Source: JAJZAM01 sp027391075 (lineage in GTDB: Bacteria; Actinomycetota; Acidimicrobiia; Acidimicrobiales; Palsa-688). From it: a stretch of DNA of 64,000 nucleotides. The translations under genes and the position numbers were made by a program. Location: NCBI GenBank assembly GCA_027391075.1, contig DAHYHI010000015.1, positions 160,039 through 224,038 of the forward strand, in the 5' to 3' direction. The notes below the pieces were generated by a model. The model saw only the letters and a list, made by a program, of their open reading frames with translations, was not told the DNA's origin and did no database searches. How positions within the stretch are numbered: position 1 is the stretch's first letter; each line of letters begins with the position of its first letter. Positions 23,785-32,016 of the stretch are shown here, one piece after another.

Positions 23785-26445
23785 ATGGAGACCGAACACG
23801 AGCGGTTGCGACAGGCAAATCTTGGGGAATTGCCCTGGAGGCGCTGGGGCCCTTACCTATCCGAACGGGCGTGGGGGACCGTCCGCGAGGACTACTCGGC
23901 CGACGGGGATGCCTGGTCGTACCTGCCTTTCGAACAGGCCCCGTCGAAAGCGTTCCGCTGGAACGAAGACGGAATGGCCGGTATCTGCGACGACGAACAG
24001 AACCTGTGCCTCGCTTTGTCGCTATGGAACGGCAAAGACCCGATCCTAAAGGAACGCCCGTTCGGCTTGACGAGCGAACAAGGCAACCACGGCGAAGACG
24101 TTAAGGATTACTGGTGGTATCTCGACGCGACGCCCACCTCGTCGTGGCTGCGCTGGCGCTACCACTATCCCCAAGCCGAGTTCCCCTACGACCAACTACT
24201 CGAAGTGAACAGGTCGCGGACCCGTCACGACCCCGAATACGAGCTCCTAGACACTGGGATCTTCGACGAGGATCGCTTCTGGATTGTCGAGTGCACATGG
24301 GCGAAGGCGGGCCCCGAGGACATCCTGTGGAAGATCACCGCCCGCAACGCAGGACCCGATCCTGCGGTCATCGACGTTCTCCCAACCGTCTGGTTCCGCA
24401 ACACCTGGTCTTGGACCGCTCAGACCAACAAACCCGAACTGTCCCTGAGAGGATCAAGAATCCTAGCTACACATCCGACGCTCGGGGAGTGGCAACTAGC
24501 GTGGGACCACGGCTCTCCTGCACTGTTTTGTGACAACGAGACAAACACAACGAAGCTCTACAACTCTGCCGGCCCAGCCTGGCCCAAAGACGGGATCGCA
24601 GAGCACGTCCTCCGGGAAAGTCCCACCGTCAATCCACAAAACCGGGGAACGAAGGCCTCCATTCACCACCACTTCGAAGTTCCACCCGGAGCGACGGTCG
24701 AAGCCCGGCTGCGCTTCTGGAGGACCGGCGAGGGAGCCCGCCCAGCCCCAAGCGCGCAAGAGGGCGACCTCAACTTGTATTTCGACTCAGTCATGGCAGC
24801 CAGAAAGTCCGAAGCTGATGCCTTCTACGCGGGCATGCTCCCCTCCGATGCCACGGACGAGGAGAGGATGGTGGCTCGCCAGGCCGGCGCCGGGATGTTG
24901 TGGTCCAAACAGTTCTTCCACTTCGACGTCGAGAAGTGGCTCAAGGGGGACCCAGCGGAGCCACCTCCGCCGCCCGGTCGGGGCGAGATCCGAAACGGCG
25001 ACTGGACGCACCTTAACAATCGTGACGTTATATCCATGCCGGACCCTTGGGAGTACCCCTGGTACGCGTCGTGGGACCTGGCGTTCCACTGCGTCGCACT
25101 CGCCCACCTCGACGCCGAGTTCGCAAAGCGCCAGCTGATACTGCTGTGCCGGGAATGGTACATGCACCCGAATGGCCAGCTGCCGGCATACGAATGGAAC
25201 TTCGGTGACGTGAACCCACCCGTTCAGGCCTGGGCCGCTCTGCGCGTTGCGGAGATAGACGCTCAGGCACGCGCCGCCCGCAAAGAGGACCCCTCGATCG
25301 ACCACCAGTTCCTGGAACGAGTGTTCCACAAGCTGCTTCTCAACTTCACCTGGTGGGTCAACCGCAAAGACTCTTCCGGCAACAACGTCTTCGAAGGAGG
25401 CTTCCTCGGCCTAGACAATATCGGCCTGTTCGACAGGTCAAAGCCGCTTCCAGTTCCCGGACGCACCGAGCAGTCCGACGGCACTGCGTGGATGGCCATG
25501 TTCTGTTTGAACATGCTGGAGATAGCCATGGTTTTGGCTGTTGCCGACCCGGTCTACGAGGACGTGGCTACCAAGTTCTTCGAACATTTCACCTACATAG
25601 CCCATGCGATGGAGACCCAAGGCCTCTGGGACGACCAGGACGGCTTCTTCTACGACGTGCTCAGTCTCGACAGTGGGGACACGATACCTGTGCGGGTCCG
25701 TTCTATGGTCGGCGTCGTCGCTCTGTTCGCAGTGACTGTCCTAGAGCCTTCACACCTCGAGGCCCTACCCTCATTCGCGAGACGCCTGGAGTGGTTCCTC
25801 GCGAACAAACCTGACTACGCCGAGCATGTGTCGCACATATCCGTCAAGGGGTCCGGAGATCGCATGCTGCTCTCGGTCGTCGACCGCCAGAGTCTCGTAA
25901 AGGTCCTTTCGAGGGTGCTCGACCGCAGCGAACTCCTTTCCGACCACGGAGTCCGGTCTGTTTCGAGGTTCCACTTGGACCATCCGTTCCAGATCAGGAT
26001 CGGAGGCACTGAAGCCACGGTCGACTATGAGCCCGGAGAGTCCACCACAGGTCTCTTCGGCGGAAACTCCAACTGGCGAGGACCCGTGTGGTTCCCGCTC
26101 AACTACTTGCTCGTAGAGTCACTCGATCGTTACGACACCTACTTCGGCGACAGCCTAAGCCTTGAGCACCCGACAGGATCGGGCTCGGAGGCTTCGCTAC
26201 ACGAGGTCGCCGACGACCTGTCGCGCCGGCTCGTATCCATCTTCCTGCGCGGCCCCGACGGGCGAAGGCCTGTGTTCGGCCAGTACGAGAAGCTCCAAAA
26301 TGATCCCGCGTGGAGCGACATGATCCTCTTCCACGAGTACTTCCACGGTGACACTGGCGCAGGCCTGGGGGCCTCGCACCAGACCGGCTGGACAGGACTC
26401 GTTTTGGACCTTCTAGCCGATCGCAAGCTCGGCGGCCGAGACTAG
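23785..26445 (+). CDS. GH63-like glucosidase
   Basis: 886 aa from ATG 23785 (an upstream frame overlaps hup and is not used). The C-terminal (alpha/alpha)6 barrel carries family-typical segments: YPWYASWDLAFH (with the probable acid Asp), NRKDSSGNNVFEGGFLGLDN, SNWRGPVWFPLNYLL and GASHQTGWTGLV. The N-terminal half is a beta-sandwich with LSLWNGKDP and DYWWYLDATPTSSW. Bacterial relatives release glucose from alpha-glucosides such as glucosylglycerate or oligosaccharides. No signal peptide, so cytoplasmic. It heads a block of glycan and envelope genes but is separated from the next by 63 bp. Confidence 0.85.
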   Translation: METEHERLRQANLGELPWRRWGPYLSERAWGTVREDYSADGDAWSYLPFEQAPSKAFRWNEDGMAGICDDEQNLCLALSLWNGKDPILKERPFGLTSEQGNHGEDVKDYWWYLDATPTSSWLRWRYHYPQAEFPYDQLLEVNRSRTRHDPEYELLDTGIFDEDRFWIVECTWAKAGPEDILWKITARNAGPDPAVIDVLPTVWFRNTWSWTAQTNKPELSLRGSRILATHPTLGEWQLAWDHGSPALFCDNETNTTKLYNSAGPAWPKDGIAEHVLRESPTVNPQNRGTKASIHHHFEVPPGATVEARLRFWRTGEGARPAPSAQEGDLNLYFDSVMAARKSEADAFYAGMLPSDATDEERMVARQAGAGMLWSKQFFHFDVEKWLKGDPAEPPPPPGRGEIRNGDWTHLNNRDVISMPDPWEYPWYASWDLAFHCVALAHLDAEFAKRQLILLCREWYMHPNGQLPAYEWNFGDVNPPVQAWAALRVAEIDAQARAARKEDPSIDHQFLERVFHKLLLNFTWWVNRKDSSGNNVFEGGFLGLDNIGLFDRSKPLPVPGRTEQSDGTAWMAMFCLNMLEIAMVLAVADPVYEDVATKFFEHFTYIAHAMETQGLWDDQDGFFYDVLSLDSGDTIPVRVRSMVGVVALFAVTVLEPSHLEALPSFARRLEWFLANKPDYAEHVSHISVKGSGDRMLLSVVDRQSLVKVLSRVLDRSELLSDHGVRSVSRFHLDHPFQIRIGGTEATVDYEPGESTTGLFGGNSNWRGPVWFPLNYLLVESLDRYDTYFGDSLSLEHPTGSGSEASLHEVADDLSRRLVSIFLRGPDGRRPVFGQYEKLQNDPAWSDMILFHEYFHGDTGAGLGASHQTGWTGLVLDLLADRKLGGRD

Positions 26446-26508
26446 CGGACTGGACATCCGACCTGGCGTACCCCCAACCAACCGGCACAGCCGCTAGCCT
26501 GGAAACCC

Positions 26509-28386
26509 GTGCGCAGGATAAAACGAGCCAAGTCGCTCACCGGCGCCTGTAGAGACACCACCGCTCGGGATGCCCGCGTGCTGATCATCTCGGCGAGCAT
26601 GGGGGCCGGCCATGACGGAGCGGCGCGCAACATCGCCAAGCAACTTCGCTTGGAGGGTCACGACGCCGTCGTCGAGGACTTTCTGACGAGCGCTCCCCTT
26701 CACATAGGCGCAGCCCTGCGATCCGGATACGAGTTCGAACTTAGGCACGTCCCGTCGGCTTACGAGGCCTCGTACCGTATGTGGTACAAAGTCCCCTGGC
26801 TCAGAGGTCTTGTCGGATTCCTGGTGACCCTCCTCACCCGGAGGCGAGTACTGCGCTGGGTGTCCCGCTTCGAAGCCACGACGGTCGTCTCCACTTATCC
26901 GCTTGCGACACTTTGCCTTGGTCGGCTGCGGAGGAAGGGGATCCTCGACGTTCCGGTAGTGAACTTCATAACCGATTTTGGAGTTCACCCGCTGTGGGTC
27001 CACCCCGGCGTGGATGTCAACCTCGCTATGCACGACGAGTGCGCTGCTGAGGCGACCCGGCTCTCGGGTCGCCCGAGCGTAGCGTGCGGGCCAGCTACAC
27101 CTGAGCGCTTCGCCTCGTCACGCCTTCCTCCACGAGCCGACGCTAGGCGACTGGTCGGCCTAGACGACTCGAAGCGCACAGTCTTGGTGGTAGCCGGGTC
27201 GTGGGGTGTAGGTAGCGTTGTCGAAACCTGGGCGGAGATCACCTCCGACAGTCGCTTCTCGACGGTGGTTGTCTGCGGGCGGGACGAGAAGCTGAAAGAG
27301 CGCATCACTCGCTTGGTGGATCTGAAAGGAACCGGATGCAAAGTCCTCGGCTGGACAGACGACATGCCGACCCTGATGGCAGCTTGCGACGTCTTGGTGG
27401 AGAACGCCGGAGGCCTCACCTCCTTCGAAGCCTTACGGGCAGGGCTGCCGGTGGTCAGCTACCAGCCGATCGCCGGGCACGGCCGCCACAACACCCAGCG
27501 CATGCACGACGCAGGCGTCAGCACGCTTGCCGGGAACGTCACCTCCCTCCACCGTGCGCTGGCCGAGCTGAGCTTCGAAGGCCTTGCGCGCCGCACGCAA
27601 GTTACGGCGGGACGGGCAATCTTCAAAGCCGATCCCGTCGAGGCGATACTCGCCGCCGACAGAGCGCCAGCCTACCGGCCGGTGAAGGTCCGCAAGGCCA
27701 AGCGGGCGGTACGCGTAGCCATGGCCGGGTTGGTCACTGCGGCCCTCGGATGGGCGGGACTCACCTCCGGCGTCGCAATGGCCACAGAGGAGGGCGCCGG
27801 AGTCCTGCAACCTCCACCTGGACCTCTCACAGTCGACTACATGGGGGTTCGCCTGAGCACCCCTGAAGCAGCTGACCCTCAGATCGCCGCGGACCTTTTC
27901 TCCTTGGACGCTACCGCTGTGGTCGACGAGGCGACAGCGGTTCAAGCAGCCCGGCAACTCAGACGGATCGTGGCAGAAGGGCTGAGCGTGGATGACGGAG
28001 GCGCAAGCAGCGCCGGCTCCTATGGCCCGGTAAACCCCGGGACGCTCAGCGAAGGAGCTCCTTGGCAGGAGGCCTCGGCCGATGCCCGAGCGGCAGCAGC
28101 GATATCTCACGTTGTCGGCCAAACAGTCACCCAGAGCGTCCCAGACCGGGGGCTCAACGCGTGGGATCTCACACAGTCAGACGCCAACCACCTCAAGCTC
28201 GTCGTAGCGAACCGCGTTCTCCGGCCCGGCCCTCAGGATGCGACGATCAAGCTCGCACCCCGGCAGGTCTACCTAGTCGACGGCCTCGACTCTACCCCCC
28301 AGCAGCTCGACGCGTACCTCCGCCAGTTGCTCGCTCAGATGAGAGCACAGGCAATCCTGCCGGCACCACTCAGCAGTCTCGCATGA
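26509..28386 (+). CDS. MGDG-synthase-like glycosyltransferase fused to a secreted-type C-terminal region
   Basis: 625 aa, GTG start. Residues 22-~385 form a GT-B enzyme related to monogalactosyldiacylglycerol synthase/GT28: SASMGAGHDGAARNIA near 29-44, NFITDFGVHPLWVHP near 152-166, VVAGSWGVGS and the nucleotide-sugar site VENAGGLTSFEALRAGLPVV near 297-316. A basic stretch and hydrophobic helix at 396-424 ending AMA then look like an internal signal peptide, followed by ~200 residues of unrecognised, Ala/Val/Asp-rich sequence that would be outside the cell. Probably glycosylates a membrane lipid. Stop overlaps the deacetylase start (ATGA). Confidence 0.78.
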   Translation: MRRIKRAKSLTGACRDTTARDARVLIISASMGAGHDGAARNIAKQLRLEGHDAVVEDFLTSAPLHIGAALRSGYEFELRHVPSAYEASYRMWYKVPWLRGLVGFLVTLLTRRRVLRWVSRFEATTVVSTYPLATLCLGRLRRKGILDVPVVNFITDFGVHPLWVHPGVDVNLAMHDECAAEATRLSGRPSVACGPATPERFASSRLPPRADARRLVGLDDSKRTVLVVAGSWGVGSVVETWAEITSDSRFSTVVVCGRDEKLKERITRLVDLKGTGCKVLGWTDDMPTLMAACDVLVENAGGLTSFEALRAGLPVVSYQPIAGHGRHNTQRMHDAGVSTLAGNVTSLHRALAELSFEGLARRTQVTAGRAIFKADPVEAILAADRAPAYRPVKVRKAKRAVRVAMAGLVTAALGWAGLTSGVAMATEEGAGVLQPPPGPLTVDYMGVRLSTPEAADPQIAADLFSLDATAVVDEATAVQAARQLRRIVAEGLSVDDGGASSAGSYGPVNPGTLSEGAPWQEASADARAAAAISHVVGQTVTQSVPDRGLNAWDLTQSDANHLKLVVANRVLRPGPQDATIKLAPRQVYLVDGLDSTPQQLDAYLRQLLAQMRAQAILPAPLSSLA

Positions 28387-29102
28387 GCCCCGGTGGCGTC
28401 GCTCGCGGCGCAGCGCTGGCGATAGGAGCCGCTACGGCGGCCCACCTGGCGCCAGGCGTCGTCGCATGGAGAAGAGGGCGCTGCGCAGTGCTGCCGCGCC
28501 TTGCAGGGGTCGGCCGTCTCGACCACGTAGCCTTGACCTTCGACGACGGTCCTCATCCTGTGTCCACCCCACTCGTGCTCGACGCCTTAGAGCGCCTCGG
28601 ATGGCACGCTACTTTTTTCTGTCTGGGATCCGAGGCGCGCCGCCACCCCGGCACCCTTCGCGAGATAGCTCGACGCGGTCACGAGCTCGCAGTCCACGGC
28701 GAGACCCACAGGAGTCACCTGCTGCGTAGCGCCTTTGACGTATCGCGGGATGTGATCTCGGCTCGCGACTCGATCGAGGAGCTCTCGGGCCAGTCACCTA
28801 GATGGTTCCGTCCGCCATATGGGACTGTGGCAGCCTCTACCTTGGTGGGTGTGCGCCGCAGTGGCCTACAGCTCGTCTTGTGGTCGGCGTGGGGACGCGA
28901 TTGGAGAGCTGGCCAGACCGGTAGAAGCGTCGCCGACGAGGTGGACCGGACCTCGACGGGAGGGGACACGGTACTGCTCCACGACTCCGATATCACCTCC
29001 TCCGAGCGAAGCTGGGAAGCAACCGTTGCGAGCCTTGATATCTTGGCCCGACGATGGGAAGCCCGCGACCTGGTGGTCGGCCCTCTGCGCGAGCACTTCT
29101 AA
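28383..29102 (+). CDS. Polysaccharide deacetylase (NodB homology domain)
   Basis: 239 aa from ATG 28383, overlapping the glycosyltransferase stop. NodB motifs are clear: TFDDGPHP with metal Asp55, HGETHRSH (His pair), WFRPPYG and LVLWSAWGRDW, then LLHD. The enzyme removes N- or O-acetyl groups from glycans. A hydrophobic N-terminus (ARGAALAIGAATAAHLAPG) suggests membrane anchoring with the catalytic part outside. Together with the preceding gene it likely modifies a cell-surface glycolipid or polysaccharide. Confidence 0.88.
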   Translation: MSPGGVARGAALAIGAATAAHLAPGVVAWRRGRCAVLPRLAGVGRLDHVALTFDDGPHPVSTPLVLDALERLGWHATFFCLGSEARRHPGTLREIARRGHELAVHGETHRSHLLRSAFDVSRDVISARDSIEELSGQSPRWFRPPYGTVAASTLVGVRRSGLQLVLWSAWGRDWRAGQTGRSVADEVDRTSTGGDTVLLHDSDITSSERSWEATVASLDILARRWEARDLVVGPLREHF

Positions 29103-29158
29103 AGCCGGGTACCGAGACGCGACTTTCAGCCAGAACACAAAGCCCACGACTAGGGCGT

Positions 29159-30025
29159 ATGGAAGTGACTGGCGCTCTAGCTGTTGCGATAACTGCGGCG
29201 TTACTGTCTGCGTGCACCACAAGCCTCGGGCCAACGGTTAAAGCAGCCCCGGTGCTCGACGTAGCCACAGGCGCCTATCCCGTCGCTGAAGCGGTCAGCT
29301 TGATAGGCGGTTCGAAGGTGTCTGTAGACGACGTCGTACCGTCTGGAGAAGACCCGTTAACCTACCAGCCAGGTCCCTCTCAGCGAGAGGCGATAGACAG
29401 GGCCGGCCTTGTGATTGCCGTGGGAGGGAACTTCCTGCCGGCGACTGACACGTACCCTACCGTTAAGGGAAAGTCCTTGACGATGCTGACGGCACTCCCC
29501 ACGACCGACCCGTACTTCTGGCTTGACCCTGCTTTGATGAACAAGGCGGTAACGGTCATCGTCAAGGCCATGGACGCCGCCGACCCACAAGCTGCCCCGC
29601 TGTTCAACGAGAACTCCGTCTCGTTGAATGCCGAAATATCTTCGCTCGACAGCGACTTCACGCGAATCCTATCGGCGTGCCCGGGGAAGCTGCTCGTCGG
29701 TCCGGATACGGCGTTCTCCTCCATGGCAACCGAGTATGGACTTCGATCGCAGGTGGTAGCCCCAGACCCGGATAGAAGCCAAATCGACGCTCTGGTCAGC
29801 GCTGTCCACGACTCGGGACCCGCAGCAATCTACAGCGAACCATGGGTGACCGACGCCGGCGTTAGCGCAGTGGCTACCGTCGCCCACGTGTCGCTTCACT
29901 CCTTGGACACGCTCGTGGGGCCCCCTGCCGGGGGATGGCCGAGCGGGGCTACGTATTTCGCCTTGATGGAGCAGGACCTGGGAACGCTGAGCTCCGCCCT
30001 AGGATGCAACAACAACGAGCAATGA
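29159..30025 (+). CDS. ZnuA/TroA-like substrate-binding lipoprotein lacking the metal His residues
   Basis: 288 aa; ATG 29159, signal peptide with lipobox LLSAC. The fold of cluster A-I metal-binding proteins is shown by DPLTYQPGPSQREAIDRAGLVIAVG, DPYFWLDPALM, a central helix and IYSEPWVTDAG ... SLDTLVG. The three His that usually bind Zn/Mn are replaced: Leu67 (DPH to DPL), Tyr119 (DPH to DPY) and Asp183 (HDAF to DTAF). Only the final Asp remains. No permease or ATPase gene is adjacent, so it may bind another ligand. Its stop overlaps the next gene (ATGA). Confidence 0.75.
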   Translation: MEVTGALAVAITAALLSACTTSLGPTVKAAPVLDVATGAYPVAEAVSLIGGSKVSVDDVVPSGEDPLTYQPGPSQREAIDRAGLVIAVGGNFLPATDTYPTVKGKSLTMLTALPTTDPYFWLDPALMNKAVTVIVKAMDAADPQAAPLFNENSVSLNAEISSLDSDFTRILSACPGKLLVGPDTAFSSMATEYGLRSQVVAPDPDRSQIDALVSAVHDSGPAAIYSEPWVTDAGVSAVATVAHVSLHSLDTLVGPPAGGWPSGATYFALMEQDLGTLSSALGCNNNEQ

Positions 30026-30828
30026 CCGACCCACTGCGAGTCGTGTCGTCGTGGCCCGGGGCCGCAGCTGCTGGTTGGCGGGACGCCACCCGCGAATCCA
30101 AAGTCGGGCAGGCCGACCGGTCATTCCGGTGGGCGTCGGTGACCAAGGTGATCTCTGCGATGGCGATCTGGGTCGCAATAGAAGAAGGTACCGTCGACTT
30201 CGAGGACGAAGTCGGACCACCGGGGGCGACGCTGCGCCACCTTCTCTCGCACGCCTCTGGCATCGCTCCAGACGACGACCGGATCCTCGCTGATCCAGCG
30301 ACGCGCAGGATCTACTCGAACCGGGGAATAGAGATAGCCGCCGCTCATCTCGCCCGGCGAGCGGATATGCACTTCGCCGACTATCTCCGCGAAGCTGTCC
30401 TCGTACCTCTCGGAATGACCTCCACCCTCCTTCAGGGCTCCCCCGCGTACGGCGCCGAGGGCCCTTTAGACGACCTGCTCGCCGTAGGATCGGAGCTTCT
30501 AACACCCAGACTCGTGTCAGGCGATACCCACCTATCAGTGACGAAAGTCAGCTTCGGAGGCCTCCCCGGCGTCCTGCCCGGCTTCGGGTTCCACGCTCGC
30601 AACGACTGGGGATTGGGCGTGGAGGTCCGCTCCGACAAAACCCCGCATTGGACGGGAAGAACGAACTCGCCCGCCACTTTCGGGCATTTCGGTCGTAGCG
30701 GTGCGTTCATCTGGGTGGATCCCACAGCAGGCGTGGCCTTAGCAGGCCTCTCCGACCAACAGTTCGGCCCGTGGGCCCTTAGCGCCTGGCCGGACCTCTC
30801 GGACAGGGTGCTCAGGGCGCGCGGCTAG
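30022..30828 (+). CDS. Serine hydrolase of the beta-lactamase / class C PBP family
   Basis: 268 aa from ATG 30022. Motif SxxK is SVTK (Ser39, Lys42), YxN is YSN, and the third motif is HFGRSG (HxG). No signal peptide. Such proteins hydrolyse esters, amides or D-amino-acid peptides rather than necessarily beta-lactams. It is coupled to the lipoprotein gene upstream. Its 3' end overlaps the convergent CMD gene by 4 bp. Confidence 0.85.
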   Translation: MTDPLRVVSSWPGAAAAGWRDATRESKVGQADRSFRWASVTKVISAMAIWVAIEEGTVDFEDEVGPPGATLRHLLSHASGIAPDDDRILADPATRRIYSNRGIEIAAAHLARRADMHFADYLREAVLVPLGMTSTLLQGSPAYGAEGPLDDLLAVGSELLTPRLVSGDTHLSVTKVSFGGLPGVLPGFGFHARNDWGLGVEVRSDKTPHWTGRTNSPATFGHFGRSGAFIWVDPTAGVALAGLSDQQFGPWALSAWPDLSDRVLRARG

Positions 30829-31175
30829 GCGTCTTCTGTCGCCTTCAACTCACGGAAAGCCGCCAGGGCCCGCGGCCCCCAAACCGTCGCAGGTCCGCCG
30901 CTTAAGACAACCGCCACCCCGATCGCTTCGGCCACTTCCTCTTCCGTCGCTCCGCGCCGCGCCGCTCCACGAGCGTGGGAAGCGATGCAGCCGTCGCACT
31001 GCCGGCTGACCGCCACCGCTATCCCTATCAACTCCTTCGTCTTCGCCGGGAGCACCCCGTCGGCGAAGGCCGCCCTCTGCATGTTCGCGTAAGCCCCGAT
31101 CACGTCGGGAATGTGCTCGCGAAGGTCGCGTGCTGGTTGGCGAAGCTCTCCAAGAACTTCATTGGGGTGGATCAT
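30825..31175 (-). CDS. Carboxymuconolactone decarboxylase / AhpD-like protein
   Basis: 116 aa. All-helical AhpD fold with the redox pair Cys60-x-x-Cys63 and His67 (CDGCIASH), as in peroxidase-coupled alkylhydroperoxidases. Glu-rich helix ATEEEVAEAIGVAVVLSGGPA follows. Probably a small thiol peroxidase or reductant; the decarboxylase name is historical. Divergent from the lprG-like gene. Confidence 0.85.
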   Translation of the reverse strand: MIHPNEVLGELRQPARDLREHIPDVIGAYANMQRAAFADGVLPAKTKELIGIAVAVSRQCDGCIASHARGAARRGATEEEVAEAIGVAVVLSGGPATVWGPRALAAFRELKATEDA

Positions 31176-31320
31176 TCCCGCTCCTCACGATCTGGTGCCG
31201 TACCGTCGGCAACGTCAGCCTGTATTGTGCCTCCCCGAGCGGCCACCGCGCGGGATTAGCCCGTCGGTCCTGCCGGCTCGCAACCCGCCGTCACCTACTC
31301 GAACAAGGACCCCCTAACCA

Positions 31321-32016
31321 GTGAGACCCAAAACCCACACGCTCCTGGCGGCAGCAGTGGCGTCGGTTACGCTCGTTGCATGCGGTTCAACCGCAGCTAC
31401 GAAGCTGTCGGCTGGCGAGCTCTTGGCCAAAGCGGAGCAGACCGTGAACGCTACGGACAGTCTCCACTTCGTCCTCACGAGCTCCAACGTCTCACCGAGC
31501 GGAACGAATCTCGTCGGCGGAAGCGGCGACCTCGAGCGACCCGAGAGCCTGCAAGGGTCATTCAAAGTGACGATAAGCGGTTTCACCGCCACAGTGAAAG
31601 TTGCCGCCGTAGGGGCTGTCTTCGAAGCGGAGTTGCCACTGTCGAGCTCGTTCACCAAGACTGACCCCACCGAATTCGGTCTCGAAAACCCCGCATCGCT
31701 TCTAAGTCCCTCCACCGGGTTGATCAGTCTCCTGGGCTTGGGATCGGCTGCAACGGTGACTGGTCAGGAGCGTGTGGACGGGGAGCTTCTCGACACCGTC
31801 AGCTACCAGATACCAGGCAAGGACGTGCCGGTACTTCCTGACGAGAACCCTTCCAAGCCCGTCGACATGACAGCGGCGATAGACCCCTCCAACTTTCAGT
31901 TGAGGTCGGTGACGCTAGTCGGACCCCTCACGAGCTCCACTTCGAACTCCACTTACGTGGTCACGCTCACCAACTACGGAGAGCACGTGAAGATCACGCT
32001 ACCTCCCACGTCTTGA
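31321..32016 (+). CDS. LppX/LprG-family lipoprotein
   Basis: 231 aa, GTG start. Signal peptide with lipobox LVACG (Cys21). The mature part follows the LprG/LppX pattern (AGELLAKAEQTVNATDSLHFVLTSSN, then strands and DPSNFQLRSVTLVGPL), a half-barrel that in mycobacteria holds triacylated lipids. It is translationally coupled to the downstream MFS pump, the same pairing as LprG-Rv1410c (P55), which moves triacylglycerol to the outer envelope. So lipid export is the likely job. Confidence 0.85.
   Translation: MRPKTHTLLAAAVASVTLVACGSTAATKLSAGELLAKAEQTVNATDSLHFVLTSSNVSPSGTNLVGGSGDLERPESLQGSFKVTISGFTATVKVAAVGAVFEAELPLSSSFTKTDPTEFGLENPASLLSPSTGLISLLGLGSAATVTGQERVDGELLDTVSYQIPGKDVPVLPDENPSKPVDMTAAIDPSNFQLRSVTLVGPLTSSTSNSTYVVTLTNYGEHVKITLPPTS

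Noticed and set aside
28062..28382. N-terminal extension of the polysaccharide deacetylase
   Set aside because: Overlaps the glycosyltransferase C-terminus and has Arg/Pro-rich shadow composition; ATG 28383 with ATGA coupling is better.
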